The notes: generated by a model from the letters alone, not told the origin. Counted from the stretch's first letter, positions 14,794 to 24,038 are shown. The stretch is 27,720 nucleotides of DNA from Oscillospiraceae bacterium (GCA_031271325.1 JAISVY010000111.1:1-27720), one strand, 5' to 3'. Numbers and translations are program-made.

Positions 14794-15792
14794 TTGGAAT
14801 ACGTCAAATATTTCGTTCCTAAGGAGCTGGTCAATATCGACCTCGTCATCATCCCCTCGCCGGTCAGCGAGACAAGCCCGGCGCGTCTGCTGAAGATACG
14901 CGAAGCCGCGCCCGGGCTGAAGCTGACGCTGGTTGAGACGAAAAACGTCACCCCGGCGGTCTTGCGGAACTGCGAAGCGCTCTACGGCTGCCCGCCGCCG
15001 GAATTTTTACGCGAAGCTCCCGGCTTGATGTGGCATCACCTGCCGAACTCCGGGATCGAGCCGTACGGCGACCTGTCCTTATACGCCAACCGCGCCGTGA
15101 CGCTGACCAACGCCCGCGGCGTATACGGCAAGGCGATTGCGGAGCATGCTTTGGGGATGGCGCTGGCTCTGTTGCGGCAATTCCCCTACTATCTGCGCCA
15201 GCAGACGGAAGGCGGCTGGAAGCGCCACCCGGTTATGCGGGAGCTGTCCGGTTCCGCCGTGCTGATCTGCGGGATGGGCGACTTGGGGCGCAGCGCTGCC
15301 GCGCTGTTCGGCGCGGTGGGGTGTACGGTGCTGGGCGTGCGGCGTTTAGCGCACGAGATACCGCCCGGCTTTGCCGACGTCTACAGCCTGCGGCATCTGC
15401 ATGACGCGCTGCCCCGCGCCGACATCGTCGTCTCCTGTCTGCCCGATACCCCGGCGACGCGCGGCGTCTTCAACGCGTCCGCGTTTGCCGCGATGAAACC
15501 CTCGGCGCTGTTTATCAATGTCGGGCGCGGTTCCGCCGTCGCGGAGGAAGACTTAGCCGGCGCGCTGCGCCGGGGTCTGATCACCGCCGCCGCGCTGGAC
15601 GTGTTTTGCGAAGAGCCGCTCCCGCCGGACAATCCTCTTCGGTTTCTGGAGAATGTCCTGATCACCCCGCACAGCTCCGGCGCGTCGGAGCAGAACAGCG
15701 ACCGCAACTTTGAGCTGTTTTACGATCTGCTGAAACGCTATATAGCCGGAAAACGCCTGTACAACGCCGTAGACTTTTTCGCGGGATATTAA
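14794..15792 (+). CDS. D-isomer-specific 2-hydroxyacid dehydrogenase
   Basis: About 332 residues with the usual order: an N-terminal substrate-binding part, the inserted NAD(P)-binding domain (LICGMGDLGRSAA, near 158-170) and the closing helix. The three catalytic residues of the family are visible: Arg in FINVGRGSAV, Glu in DVFCEEPLP and His in ITPHSSG. It should interconvert a 2-oxoacid and a D-2-hydroxyacid using NAD(H) or NADP(H); the exact substrate cannot be told. The start is unclear: TTG at 14794 has no visible RBS, and family members usually begin near DLVIIPSP (about residue 17). An AAGGAG at 14820-14825 precedes that point but no standard start codon follows. It is flanked on both sides by copies of the 65-bp repeat. 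Confidence 0.88.
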   Translation: MEYVKYFVPKELVNIDLVIIPSPVSETSPARLLKIREAAPGLKLTLVETKNVTPAVLRNCEALYGCPPPEFLREAPGLMWHHLPNSGIEPYGDLSLYANRAVTLTNARGVYGKAIAEHALGMALALLRQFPYYLRQQTEGGWKRHPVMRELSGSAVLICGMGDLGRSAAALFGAVGCTVLGVRRLAHEIPPGFADVYSLRHLHDALPRADIVVSCLPDTPATRGVFNASAFAAMKPSALFINVGRGSAVAEEDLAGALRRGLITAAALDVFCEEPLPPDNPLRFLENVLITPHSSGASEQNSDRNFELFYDLLKRYIAGKRLYNAVDFFAGY

Positions 15793-15856
15793 GAACCTGT
15801 TCCCAATAGGCTAGAAAGCACCGCATCGGCGGCGATTTTTCCTCCGTCCCGCGTCA
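15790..15856. repeat. 65-bp direct repeat, copy 2
   Basis: Near-identical to 14721-14786 and again beginning exactly at the TAA of the preceding gene, here the dehydrogenase. The two copies bracket that gene in the same orientation about 1.07 kb apart. Confidence 0.9.
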
Positions 15857-15874
15857 CAAAAGAGGTGGTCGAAC

Positions 15875-18800
15875 CTGCGCCCCACTTTTCTATGGTCACT
15901 GTCCGGTGAAGCCGGCACGCGTGAATTGCTTGCGCAATTGCTGGAAACGGTTTCGCGCGGCGGGGACTGTGTCTGGCTGGTGCCGGAGCCGTACTCGCAC
16001 GCGACCGAACGTCTGCTGGCAGAACGCGGCGGCGCGTCCGTCTGCCTGCGCGCCGAGGTGCTCACCTTCCGCAGGCTGGTTGACCGTGTGCTCGCCGCCG
16101 CCGGGGGGCTTGCCAGTCCGGTGCTGGACGCGGGCGGAAGGCTGCTGATGCTGCGCCGCGCGGTCGGCTCAGTCTTGGAATCGCTGACCGTTCTCCGCGC
16201 GGCGGCGCAGAAGCCCGCCTTCCTGCCGGAGCTGCTCAAAACCTTCGACGAATGCCAGTGCTACAACATCACCCCCGCCGACCTGGAACGCGCCGCATCG
16301 GAGGACGAACCCAAGCTCCGCGACCTCGCGCTGCTGTTCGGCGCGTTTGAGCGGCAAAAGGAGCGGCTGGATACGCGCGACCGGGTGACGCTCGCTTGGG
16401 AGCGCGCAAAAACCCTGTCCGCTTTCCCCTGCATCTTTGTCAGCGGTTTCGCCTCGTTTACGCCGCAGGAGCGCCTGCTGCTGACCGCGCTGGCAGAACG
16501 CGCCCCGGCGTTCACCGTGCTGTTCCACGGCGCTCTGCAAGGGGAGTTGTTCGCGCCGCTCCGCGTCACCGCAAAACAGCTCGCGTCCCGCTTCCCGCAA
16601 AACGGGAAGCATGTAACCGTTGACGAAGAAACAGTGCCAAATTGGGAACGAAGCCTGCAGACCTTACTGCGGCAACCCGCAGCGCCGGATGAATTGGCGG
16701 TTGCCCGTTGTCCGTTGTCCGTTGAGTTGTATTCTGCGGCCGGGGAGGCGGAAGAGGTGCGGTTCGCCGCCGAGCGGATTGTGCGGCTCGCGCGGGACGA
16801 AGGGCTGAGGTGGCGCGACATCGTCGTGCTCGCCTCCGATTACAGCGCCTACGCCCCGCTGATCGAAAGCATCTTCCCGCAATACGGCATCCCCTTCTTC
16901 TCCGACGGCATGGATACCCCCAAACCCCTGCCGCGCTGTATCCGCGCCGTGGCCGACTGCCTGACCTACGGGTTCCGCGCCGCGGACGTGACGCGCCTGC
17001 TGCGCACCGGGCTGCTGCCTACCCCGCCGGAAGACGCCGATTTGATGGAGGATTACCTGCGCCGCTGGAACCCGCGCGGGAACCGGTTCTCCGGCGGGCG
17101 CGACTGGACGCGTTCACCGGAGGGCTACGGCGAGCCGGACGAACGGGCGCTGGCGGAGCTGGTGAGGCTGAACCTCCTCCGCCGCCAAATCGCGTCGGGG
17201 GTCAAGATGCTGCGCGGGAAAACGGCGCGGCAATGCGCCGAAGGGCTGTACGCCGCGCTGGAGGCGTTGGGCGTACCCGCCGGGATGGCGGCGCGTGAGA
17301 AAGCGCTGTCGGAAGCCGGGGAACCAAAACTTGCCAACGAAGTCTCGCAGATGTGGGAGCTTTTCTGCCGTACGCTGGAGCAGTGCGTGCTGGTGCTGGG
17401 CGAAGCGCCGACGACTCCCGCCGATTTCTGCGAACTCTGCCTGACCGTGCTGTCCGGCTACTCGGTCGGCAGTATCCCCGCCGCGCTGGACCGGGTACAC
17501 ACCGGCGATCAGGGGCGGCTTGCGCGGATACCGGTTCCCGTTGTCCTGTATCTCGGCGCGGACAGCGAACGGGTTCCCGCGCGGGGCGGGGCGGACGGCT
17601 TGCTTTCCGGGGAGGAGAGGGCGGCACTGGCCGGTATCGGCTGCGAACTGCCGCCCGACCCGCCCGCCCGTATCGGGCGGGAGCAGTATAATTTGTTCAC
17701 CGCCCTTGCCCTGCCGCAAAAGAAGCTGATAGGTTCCTACCCGCTTTCGGGCGGCAGCAGTGCCGATTGCATAGAGCGCCTCTCGCGGGCGTACTCTGTT
17801 CCCGTCGTGCCCGTGCCCCCGCCTACCCTGCCCGCCGATCCGGCGGAGGTTTCCGGCGGCCCGCTGTCCGGGGCGAACACCGCCGCGCTGTACGGAAAGA
17901 CGCTGTATCTTTCCGCATCGCGTCTGGAGGCGTTTTACCTGTGCCCGTTTTCCTATTTCGTGCGGTATGGGCTGAACGCGCGGCGCAGACCGGAGCCGGG
18001 GTTCACCCCGCTGGACGTGGGGCGGGAACTGCACCTGATCTTGGAGCGGTGCGCCCGCTACGCGAAGGAGCGGGGAGGGTTTGGGCACATCACGCGGCAG
18101 GAAATGCTGGACTTCGCAGTTAACGAAGCGTCGGCGCGGCTGAACGCGATGCTCTCCGATACGCCCCGCCTGCTCGCGCAGGGAGAGCGGCTCGCGAAGA
18201 CCGCCGGGATGCTGGCCGGAAGGCTTTGGGAAGAGTTTACAAATTCCCGCTTTGCCCCGCTGGATTTCGAGCTGGCGCTCACCGGAAGGGAAACCCCGCT
18301 GCCCGGCGTTCCGCCCGGCGCGCCGTCGTCTTATATCCCGCGCGGCATTGCCGACCGAATTGACGGCTGGCGGCGGGACGGAACCCTCTACCTGCGGGTC
18401 GTGGACTATAAGACCGGCGGGAAGGCGTTCTCGCTGACAGACGTGTATCACGGCGTCGGCGCGCAAATGCCCTTCTACCTGACCCTGACGCTGGAAAACG
18501 CGGCGGAGCGGTACGGCGCGGAAACCGCCGAGGCGGCGGGCGCGTTCTATGTGCCCTCGCGCGACGTTGCGGTGCGCTCTTCCAAGCCGCTCTCGCCGGA
18601 GGAGGCGCGTTTGGAAGCCGCCGCCGCCCTGCGGCATAAGGGGCTTGTTCTGGACGACCCCGGAGTTTTGGAGGCGATGGACAGCCGCTTATACAGCGCG
18701 GACGGGACGCTGCCCGTTTCGTTCAACCGCGACGGCTCGCTCGCCAAGAAGACGCTAGCGGCGTCCCCGGAGCAGATGCGCCTGCTGCAAGGGCATATCC

Positions 18801-18988
18801 GAAAGCTGACGCGCGGCATGGCGCGGAGCGTCGCGGGCGGCACGGTCGAAGCCCGCCCGCTGGGGCTGCGGGATTCCCCCTGCGACCGATGCGATTGCCG
18901 CGCCGCCTGCCAGTTCGACAGCGCCGCCGGATCGTTCCGCGCGGTCACGGCGTTTTCCGGGCGGGAGGAATTTTTCGGCGCACTGTAG
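15875..18988 (+). CDS. addB: ATP-dependent helicase/nuclease subunit B (AddB), degenerate Walker A
   Basis: About 1037 residues of the AddB/RexB family, which with AddA unwinds and trims double-strand DNA ends for RecA loading. Features: VSGFASFTPQERLLLTALAE, the inactivated helicase middle, the AddB nuclease motif (VVDYKTGGKAFSLTDVYHGV, then QMPFYLTL) and the four-cysteine iron-sulphur staple: Cys690 in YLCPFSYF plus Cys1003, Cys1006 and Cys1012 in CDRCDCRAACQF. The frame supports family-like sequence (RPTFLWSLSGEAGTRELLAQ) upstream of the first TTG at 15926; the best-placed start is CTG at 15875, 6 bases after AGAGGTGG. The N-terminal loop reads SGEAGTREL where family members have G-x-G-S-G-K-[ST], so the ATP-site lysine is missing. 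addA follows after 9 bases. Confidence 0.93.
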   Translation: MRPTFLWSLSGEAGTRELLAQLLETVSRGGDCVWLVPEPYSHATERLLAERGGASVCLRAEVLTFRRLVDRVLAAAGGLASPVLDAGGRLLMLRRAVGSVLESLTVLRAAAQKPAFLPELLKTFDECQCYNITPADLERAASEDEPKLRDLALLFGAFERQKERLDTRDRVTLAWERAKTLSAFPCIFVSGFASFTPQERLLLTALAERAPAFTVLFHGALQGELFAPLRVTAKQLASRFPQNGKHVTVDEETVPNWERSLQTLLRQPAAPDELAVARCPLSVELYSAAGEAEEVRFAAERIVRLARDEGLRWRDIVVLASDYSAYAPLIESIFPQYGIPFFSDGMDTPKPLPRCIRAVADCLTYGFRAADVTRLLRTGLLPTPPEDADLMEDYLRRWNPRGNRFSGGRDWTRSPEGYGEPDERALAELVRLNLLRRQIASGVKMLRGKTARQCAEGLYAALEALGVPAGMAAREKALSEAGEPKLANEVSQMWELFCRTLEQCVLVLGEAPTTPADFCELCLTVLSGYSVGSIPAALDRVHTGDQGRLARIPVPVVLYLGADSERVPARGGADGLLSGEERAALAGIGCELPPDPPARIGREQYNLFTALALPQKKLIGSYPLSGGSSADCIERLSRAYSVPVVPVPPPTLPADPAEVSGGPLSGANTAALYGKTLYLSASRLEAFYLCPFSYFVRYGLNARRRPEPGFTPLDVGRELHLILERCARYAKERGGFGHITRQEMLDFAVNEASARLNAMLSDTPRLLAQGERLAKTAGMLAGRLWEEFTNSRFAPLDFELALTGRETPLPGVPPGAPSSYIPRGIADRIDGWRRDGTLYLRVVDYKTGGKAFSLTDVYHGVGAQMPFYLTLTLENAAERYGAETAEAAGAFYVPSRDVAVRSSKPLSPEEARLEAAAALRHKGLVLDDPGVLEAMDSRLYSADGTLPVSFNRDGSLAKKTLAASPEQMRLLQGHIRKLTRGMARSVAGGTVEARPLGLRDSPCDRCDCRAACQFDSAAGSFRAVTAFSGREEFFGAL

Positions 18989-18997
18989 GAGGACTGT

Positions 18998-21900
18998 ATG
19001 AATCTCACGGCACAACAGCAAGCGGCGGTTGATCTGCGCGGTCGGACGGTGCTCGTCTCGGCCGCCGCCGGCGCGGGCAAAACGCGGGTGCTGGTGGAGC
19101 GCCTGATGGGATACGTCACCGACCCCTCCGAGCCGCGCCATATCGACGAGTTTTTGGTTATTACATACACCCGCGCCGCGGCCGGCGAGCTGCGCGAGCG
19201 GATTGCAAAACGTTTGCGGGAACTGTGCGAACAGCACCCGGACGACCGCCGCCTCCGCGAACAGTTGACCCGCGTTTACACCGCGAAGATCGGAACCCTC
19301 GACGCGTTCTGCCGGGAAATCATTCTTGAAAACGCTTCGCTTGCCGGTTTGCCGTCCGGTTACCGGATTGCCGACGCCGCCGAAGCCGGGCTGCTGCGCT
19401 CACGGGTACTGGAGGAGACGCTGGACGCGCTGTATGAGCGGGCGGCATCCGCCGACCCTTTCTCCCTGTGCGCCGAGACGTACGGCGACGAACGGGGCGA
19501 CCGGGTTCTGAGCGAGCTGATTTTGCACATTTGGGAAAAAACGCGCTGTCACGCCGATCCGATGGGTTGGCTGCGCCGCGCCGCCGCCGGGTTTTTGGAC
19601 GGCGCGGACAGCTGGCGGAGCATCCTGTTTGAACACGCCCTCTGTGTTACGGAAACCTTCCGGCGCGACTATGAGCGCCTCGCCCCGGACGTGCTTAGCG
19701 GCGAGACGGGAGGAACCTACGGCGTCACGCTGGAGCGCGACCTGGAAGACATCCGGCGGTTGGTTTCCGTCTTGGAACGGGGCGATTGGGATGCCGCCGC
19801 CGCGTTTATAGAGGGGTTCGCGTTTGAAAAGTTAAAGACCTTCCGCGCCGGTGAAGGCGGGCTTCCGCCGGAAGCGGAGGCGTTCAAGACCCTGCGGGAA
19901 CGCTGGAAGCGGGAAGCGGGCAAACTTCCTATAACCGGAAGAACAGAAGAACACGAACGGGACGCGGCGTCGCTTTTCCCGCTCCTGACCGGGCTGTGCG
20001 AGGCTGTCTCGGCGTTTGACGCGGCGCTGACCGAAGAGAAGACGCGCCTCGCGGCGCTGGACTTTTCCGATGTGGAGCGCATGACGCTAAACCTGCTGTT
20101 AGCGGACGGAGGAGCGTTGTCGGAGCGGGTGTCTTCCCGATTTTGCGAGATTTTGGTGGACGAAGCGCAGGACATCAACCCGCTGCAGGACGCCATCATC
20201 GAAGCCCTCAGCCGGGACGGCGGCAACCTCTTCTATGTCGGGGACGCGCGCCAGTCGATCTACCGCTTCCAAATGGCCGACCCCTCGATCTTTTTGAAAA
20301 AATATAACCGGTTTGCCGATTACGCCGGGGCGAAGCCCGGTGAGCCGTGCCGGGTGAGCCTGACGGTCAACTTCCGTTCGGAGAAGCCCGTTCTGGACGC
20401 GGTGAACCGCGTCTTTTCCCGGATCGAGTGCCCGGAGCTGGGCGTATTGCCGCCCTCCGCGTTTCTCATTGCCCGCGAAGAGCGCCCCGCCCCTCCGGTT
20501 GAGTGGCTGCAAGACGGCGAACGCCCGGAAGCAGAGCTGGTCGCCGGGCGGTTACGGGAGCTGATTGAATCCGGGGAAGCCGCACCCGGCGAATGCGTCA
20601 TCCTGCTTCGTTCGCCCAAAGCCCGATTACCGGAATACCGCGTCGCGCTGGAGCGGGAAGGGCTTCTCTGCGCGGCGGCGGCGGAGGAAGGGTTTCTGAG
20701 CCGCCCCGAAATCCAAGCCGTGCTGTCGGCGCTGGACGTGATTGACAACGCGCGGCTCGACGTTTCGCTGATCTCCGTGCTGCGGAGCCGGATGGTGGGG
20801 CTTTCCCCGGACGGGCTGGCCGAGCTTCGCGTGCTGTCGAAAGGACCGCTATGCGAATGCCTGCCGCTCTCCCATGACGGGAAGGTTTCTGAGTTTACCG
20901 AGCGGCTGAAACGCTGGCGGGTGCTCGCCGCCGATCTGCCGCCCTACGCGCTGGCGGCGCGTGTGATGGCGGACACCGCCCTGCCGCAGCGGGTCAGCCT
21001 GTCCGCCCGCGAGAACCTGCTTCTGCTGCCGGAGGTGCTGAGAGGCTACGCCGGGGAGTTGAGCGGACTGCGCGACTGGGCGGAGAAGACCCCGGTTCAG
21101 AAGGCGGCTAAATCGTTAGACGCCGTGAGGATAATGAGCATACACGCGTCGAAGGGGCTGGAGTTTCCGGTCGTGGTGGCGGCGGGGCTGTCCAAGCCGC
21201 TGAACCTGCAGGATCAGCGCGCCCGGCTGCTGGCGCACCCACGTTTGGGCTTGGCTCCCAAGATGCGGGACGCGTATTCCGAGTACCCTACCCCGGCATA
21301 CCGCGCCGTTCAGGCGGTGATCGACAGCGAGACCCGCGCCGAGGAGCTGCGCTTGCTGTATGTCGCGATGACCCGCGCCGAAAAACGGCTGATCCTGTCC
21401 GGCGGGGGCGGGAACAAAGACGGCGGGTGCGGGCCGGTGACAAAAGGAGACCTGATCCTCCGCCCGACCGTCGCCGAATGGGTGCGCCCGCTGCCGGATA
21501 CAGTAAGCGTCCCGGTTCAGCCGGGACGCGGGGTCAGTGAGGATAAAACAGAGCGCGGCGCTTCCGAAGACGCGCCGAGCGCCGCTTTTGCGTGGCGTTA
21601 CCCGCATCCTGAAGCGGTCAATACCCCTTCCAAGATGACCGCCACCGGGCTGAAAAGATACTTCCCCGACGAGCATACGCGCGAAGACGCCGCCGAAGCG
21701 CCGGTTTTAGAGAAAGCAACGGTTTCGCAGTACCGAAAACCGTATTTCCTGACCGGGGGGACGGAGAAAGCGCCCATGCTGACCGCCGCCGAACGGGGCA
21801 CGGCGGTGCATCTGTTCCTGCAATTCTGCGATTTTTCCGCCGCCGCCGCGCCGGGCGGGGTCAGAGCGGAGGCGGAGCGCCTGCGCGGGCTGTCTCTGCT

Positions 21901-22294
21901 GACGCCGGAGCAGGCCGAAGCGCTGGATGCCGGCGTGATAGAGCGCTTCTTCCGGTCAAAGCGCGGAAAAACGGTGCTGACTGCCGGCGGGCTGCGGCGG
22001 GAACAAAAATTCTCCCTGCTGATCGCGCCGGGCGACGTACCCGGTTTGCCCCTGCCGCCCGGCGAAACCGTCCTGCTGCAAGGGGTTATAGATTGCAGCT
22101 ACGAGACGCCGGAGGGGCTTGTGCTGCTGGACTTCAAAACCGACCGGGTGCCGCCGGGCGGCGAGCGGGAACGCGCCGGGCGTTACAAGCCGCAGATGGA
22201 AGCCTACGCGGCGGCGCTCGCGGCGATCACCAAATCCCCCGTGCGGGAGCGCGTTTTGATCTTTCTCGCGACGGGAGCGGAGGTTGCGGTTTAG
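18998..22294 (+). CDS. addA: ATP-dependent helicase/nuclease subunit A (AddA)
   Basis: A 1098-residue UvrD-like (SF1A) helicase with a C-terminal nuclease domain. Motifs in order: the Q motif and Walker A in LTAQQQAAVDLRG and SAAAGAGKTRVL (Lys28), motif Ia FLVITYTRAAAGELRERI, Walker B ILVDEAQDINPLQ (about 386-397), VGDARQSIYRFQMADP, motif V IMSIHASKGLEFPVV, motif VI LRLLYVAMTRAEKRL, and the nuclease motif LLDFKTDRV near 1043-1051. It supplies the motor that unwinds DNA ends while the two nuclease domains cut each strand. The start ATG has AGGAGG 5 bases upstream, overlapping the addB stop. It is slightly shorter than Bacillus AddA. Confidence 0.97.
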   Translation: MNLTAQQQAAVDLRGRTVLVSAAAGAGKTRVLVERLMGYVTDPSEPRHIDEFLVITYTRAAAGELRERIAKRLRELCEQHPDDRRLREQLTRVYTAKIGTLDAFCREIILENASLAGLPSGYRIADAAEAGLLRSRVLEETLDALYERAASADPFSLCAETYGDERGDRVLSELILHIWEKTRCHADPMGWLRRAAAGFLDGADSWRSILFEHALCVTETFRRDYERLAPDVLSGETGGTYGVTLERDLEDIRRLVSVLERGDWDAAAAFIEGFAFEKLKTFRAGEGGLPPEAEAFKTLRERWKREAGKLPITGRTEEHERDAASLFPLLTGLCEAVSAFDAALTEEKTRLAALDFSDVERMTLNLLLADGGALSERVSSRFCEILVDEAQDINPLQDAIIEALSRDGGNLFYVGDARQSIYRFQMADPSIFLKKYNRFADYAGAKPGEPCRVSLTVNFRSEKPVLDAVNRVFSRIECPELGVLPPSAFLIAREERPAPPVEWLQDGERPEAELVAGRLRELIESGEAAPGECVILLRSPKARLPEYRVALEREGLLCAAAAEEGFLSRPEIQAVLSALDVIDNARLDVSLISVLRSRMVGLSPDGLAELRVLSKGPLCECLPLSHDGKVSEFTERLKRWRVLAADLPPYALAARVMADTALPQRVSLSARENLLLLPEVLRGYAGELSGLRDWAEKTPVQKAAKSLDAVRIMSIHASKGLEFPVVVAAGLSKPLNLQDQRARLLAHPRLGLAPKMRDAYSEYPTPAYRAVQAVIDSETRAEELRLLYVAMTRAEKRLILSGGGGNKDGGCGPVTKGDLILRPTVAEWVRPLPDTVSVPVQPGRGVSEDKTERGASEDAPSAAFAWRYPHPEAVNTPSKMTATGLKRYFPDEHTREDAAEAPVLEKATVSQYRKPYFLTGGTEKAPMLTAAERGTAVHLFLQFCDFSAAAAPGGVRAEAERLRGLSLLTPEQAEALDAGVIERFFRSKRGKTVLTAGGLRREQKFSLLIAPGDVPGLPLPPGETVLLQGVIDCSYETPEGLVLLDFKTDRVPPGGERERAGRYKPQMEAYAAALAAITKSPVRERVLIFLATGAEVAV

Positions 22295-22329
22295 GGAATC
22301 GAGCGACTTCTTTACTGTGCTTTTACAGC

Positions 22330-22423
22330 ACCGCGCCATAGGCGCTCACGTCTGTGACGGTTGTTCGCAGGCGCTGCGCTCGTTCTCATTTTAGGCGAAC
22401 ACGCAGTTTTCAACACTTCGATA
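22330..22423 (+). repeat. Terminator-like intergenic repeat, copy 3
   Basis: Lies between the convergent ends of addA and the zinc-ribbon gene. It contains CCGCGCCATAGGCGC (as in copy 1), TTGTTCGC, then AGGCGAACACGCA followed by a short T-run and CAACACTTCGATA. The right half (22391-22423) matches copy 1 at most positions, but the hairpin is opened by a ~20-base insert between its arms. It probably acts as the addA terminator. Confidence 0.6.
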
Positions 22424-22426
22424 CGG

Positions 22427-23917
22427 TTACCAAGTTTCCAAAAACGCGCTGAAGTTGTAGTTGATGTCGTAGTACATATACTCGTAGTCGTAGTATGCCT
22501 CCCCGCTGACTTCAATATCGTTGACATAATAATATGCGGTGTCTTCCCATTCACCGGTCAAATCATTATAATCACCGTAACTGAAGTAGATATAAAAGTT
22601 ATCCAACTGCGTCAATTGCCCGTTTTCCATTGAGAAAAAAGTGCATCCATATTCGTCCTCGGTTCCCCACGCATAGCCGAGCACATATTCGTTCAGCTCA
22701 AGATGGTATGCGGCGGCGATCTGGGCTTCGTATCCGTACGGTCCGCCAAAGCCGGAAAGCAATTCTGCAACATATCCGTTGCTCACTGTGCAAAACCCAG
22801 ACAGGAAATCCTCACCGTTATGGAGAAGATAGTAAAAATCCTGTACACCGTCTCCGTCAAAATCAAAAGTCCTTTGGTTCTCTACCCAGTAAGTGCCGTC
22901 AATCATACTCTCGCTGTCCGCTGTTATCAATTGACTTTCTAAGTATTCCGCGTATATCTCCTCGGTGATCAAAGCGAGGCATTGCTCCAGCAGTTCCGCG
23001 CTGTCTTTGTAGTCCGCAATCTCACGAAACCGCTCCTCCGCCTCTTCGTAATCCCCCTCGTTATACATCGCCAAAGCAGCCCGGTACTCGCATTCGGTCA
23101 GCATTTCCACACTGTCCGCGTAGCCGCCCAACGCCGAAAACGCCGCGTAGGCACCGGAGAAATCCCCGTTCTCCAGCACCTGCGTCGCGATGTAGTAATC
23201 GCACGCCAGCGTCTTGTCGGCGGAATCCTTATAATCGCCCAGCCCGGCAAACAGTTCCCGCGCGTTTTCCGCGTCGTTCAGCATTAGATCGGTCGCCTGA
23301 CGGTACCGGCATTCCTTCGCCAGCTCCGCGCTGTCCTTCACATTCAGGGAGTCAAACAGCTCGGCCGCTTCGCCGTAATCCCCGCCGTCCAGCAATTCGT
23401 TCGCGTATAGATACCGGCACTCATCCCGCATCTTTCTCGCGTCTTGATAATGACCCAAGTCGTCAAACAGCTCCGCCGCTTCCCGGTAGTCTCCTTGCCC
23501 GTACACGGAGTACGCTTCGTAATACGGCGTCAGGTCGTCAACGTCTTTATAGTCCGGCGAAAGCTCGCCCAGCGCAGCCAGCGCCTCGCCGTACCGCTCT
23601 TCGTTGAAAAGCTTCTCCGCGTTGCCGTACCGGCTGCCCGGCAGGTATATAAAAAATACAAACAACAGGGCAGCAGCCGCCAGCACCACGAACCCCGCGG
23701 TCAGCGAGAGGATCAACGCAATTTTCGGCTTCTTTATGGGCACCCCGCCCTGCGCTTCCGCGTATGCAGCCTGCGGAGCCGCCACAGCAGTTTGCGTATT
23801 CGCCGGGGTATATGTAACCGTTTCCTGCTGAGGCGCGTCCGTTAGCGGCGAACCGCAGCGGGAGCAAAAGTTCCCTTCCTCATACTCTTGGCACCGCGCG
23901 CAATACCGTATCTCCAT
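22427..23917 (-). CDS. Zinc-ribbon, single-TM, TPR-like repeat protein
   Basis: A 496-residue protein. Residues 6-21 form a zinc ribbon (CARC and CSRCG pairs). A Pro/Thr/Ala-rich linker leads to one membrane helix (about 66-91), and the remainder is probably extracytoplasmic. About 95-340 is a series of ~33-37-residue helical repeats of the form ALxxxGDYxEAxELFxxLGDYKDSAELxxEC, related to TPR/Sel1. From about 350 comes a C-terminal domain with a DxDxDG calcium-loop-like motif in FDFDGDGVQDFYYLL (VCBS/FG-GAP style) and many Tyr/Asp residues. The start is the ATG at 23917, 9 bases after AAGGAG; an upstream in-frame ATG at 23983 would add 22 basic residues and lies in repeat copy 4. The function is unknown; the architecture suggests an envelope scaffold or sensor. 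Confidence 0.88.
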   Translation of the reverse strand: MEIRYCARCQEYEEGNFCSRCGSPLTDAPQQETVTYTPANTQTAVAAPQAAYAEAQGGVPIKKPKIALILSLTAGFVVLAAAALLFVFFIYLPGSRYGNAEKLFNEERYGEALAALGELSPDYKDVDDLTPYYEAYSVYGQGDYREAAELFDDLGHYQDARKMRDECRYLYANELLDGGDYGEAAELFDSLNVKDSAELAKECRYRQATDLMLNDAENARELFAGLGDYKDSADKTLACDYYIATQVLENGDFSGAYAAFSALGGYADSVEMLTECEYRAALAMYNEGDYEEAEERFREIADYKDSAELLEQCLALITEEIYAEYLESQLITADSESMIDGTYWVENQRTFDFDGDGVQDFYYLLHNGEDFLSGFCTVSNGYVAELLSGFGGPYGYEAQIAAAYHLELNEYVLGYAWGTEDEYGCTFFSMENGQLTQLDNFYIYFSYGDYNDLTGEWEDTAYYYVNDIEVSGEAYYDYEYMYYDINYNFSAFLETW

Positions 23918-23961
23918 CTGTTTACGCTCCTTTTCGGCCCGAAGCGCCGTAAGCGCCCGAG

Positions 23962-24007
23962 CCGTTCGCCTAGCGGCGAACATGAGGTTTTTTGGGCTTC
24001 TCTATTT
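23962..24007 (+). repeat. Terminator-like intergenic repeat, copy 4, in a 5' leader
   Basis: A perfect 7-bp hairpin (GTTCGCC at 23964-23970, loop TAGC, GGCGAAC at 23975-23981), then ATGAGG, a T6 run and GGGCTTCTCTATT, as in copy 1. It lies within the predicted leader of the minus-strand zinc-ribbon gene and reaches that gene's predicted transcription start (~24003). In that direction it is only a leader hairpin; in the plus direction it is terminator-like. Confidence 0.65.
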
Positions 24008-24009
24008 GC

Positions 24010-24038
24010 AGAATACCATATGCACACAGTCGTGTCAA
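24010..24038 (-). promoter_or_regulatory. SigA-type promoter of the zinc-ribbon/TPR gene
   Basis: Minus strand TTGACA (24033-24038), 17-base spacer, TATTCT (24010-24015). The start near 24003 gives a leader of about 85 bases containing repeat copy 4. It is back to back with the plus-strand promoter at 24074-24102, leaving 35 bases between the two -35 boxes. Confidence 0.75.

Noticed and set aside
17114..18637. 507-codon open frame on the minus strand
   Set aside because: Antisense shadow of addB; Arg/Pro-rich, no plausible start signals.
23918..23983. Upstream ATG for the zinc-ribbon/TPR gene
   Set aside because: It would add 22 Arg/Ala-rich residues encoded by repeat copy 4; AAGGAG sits correctly for the ATG at 23917.
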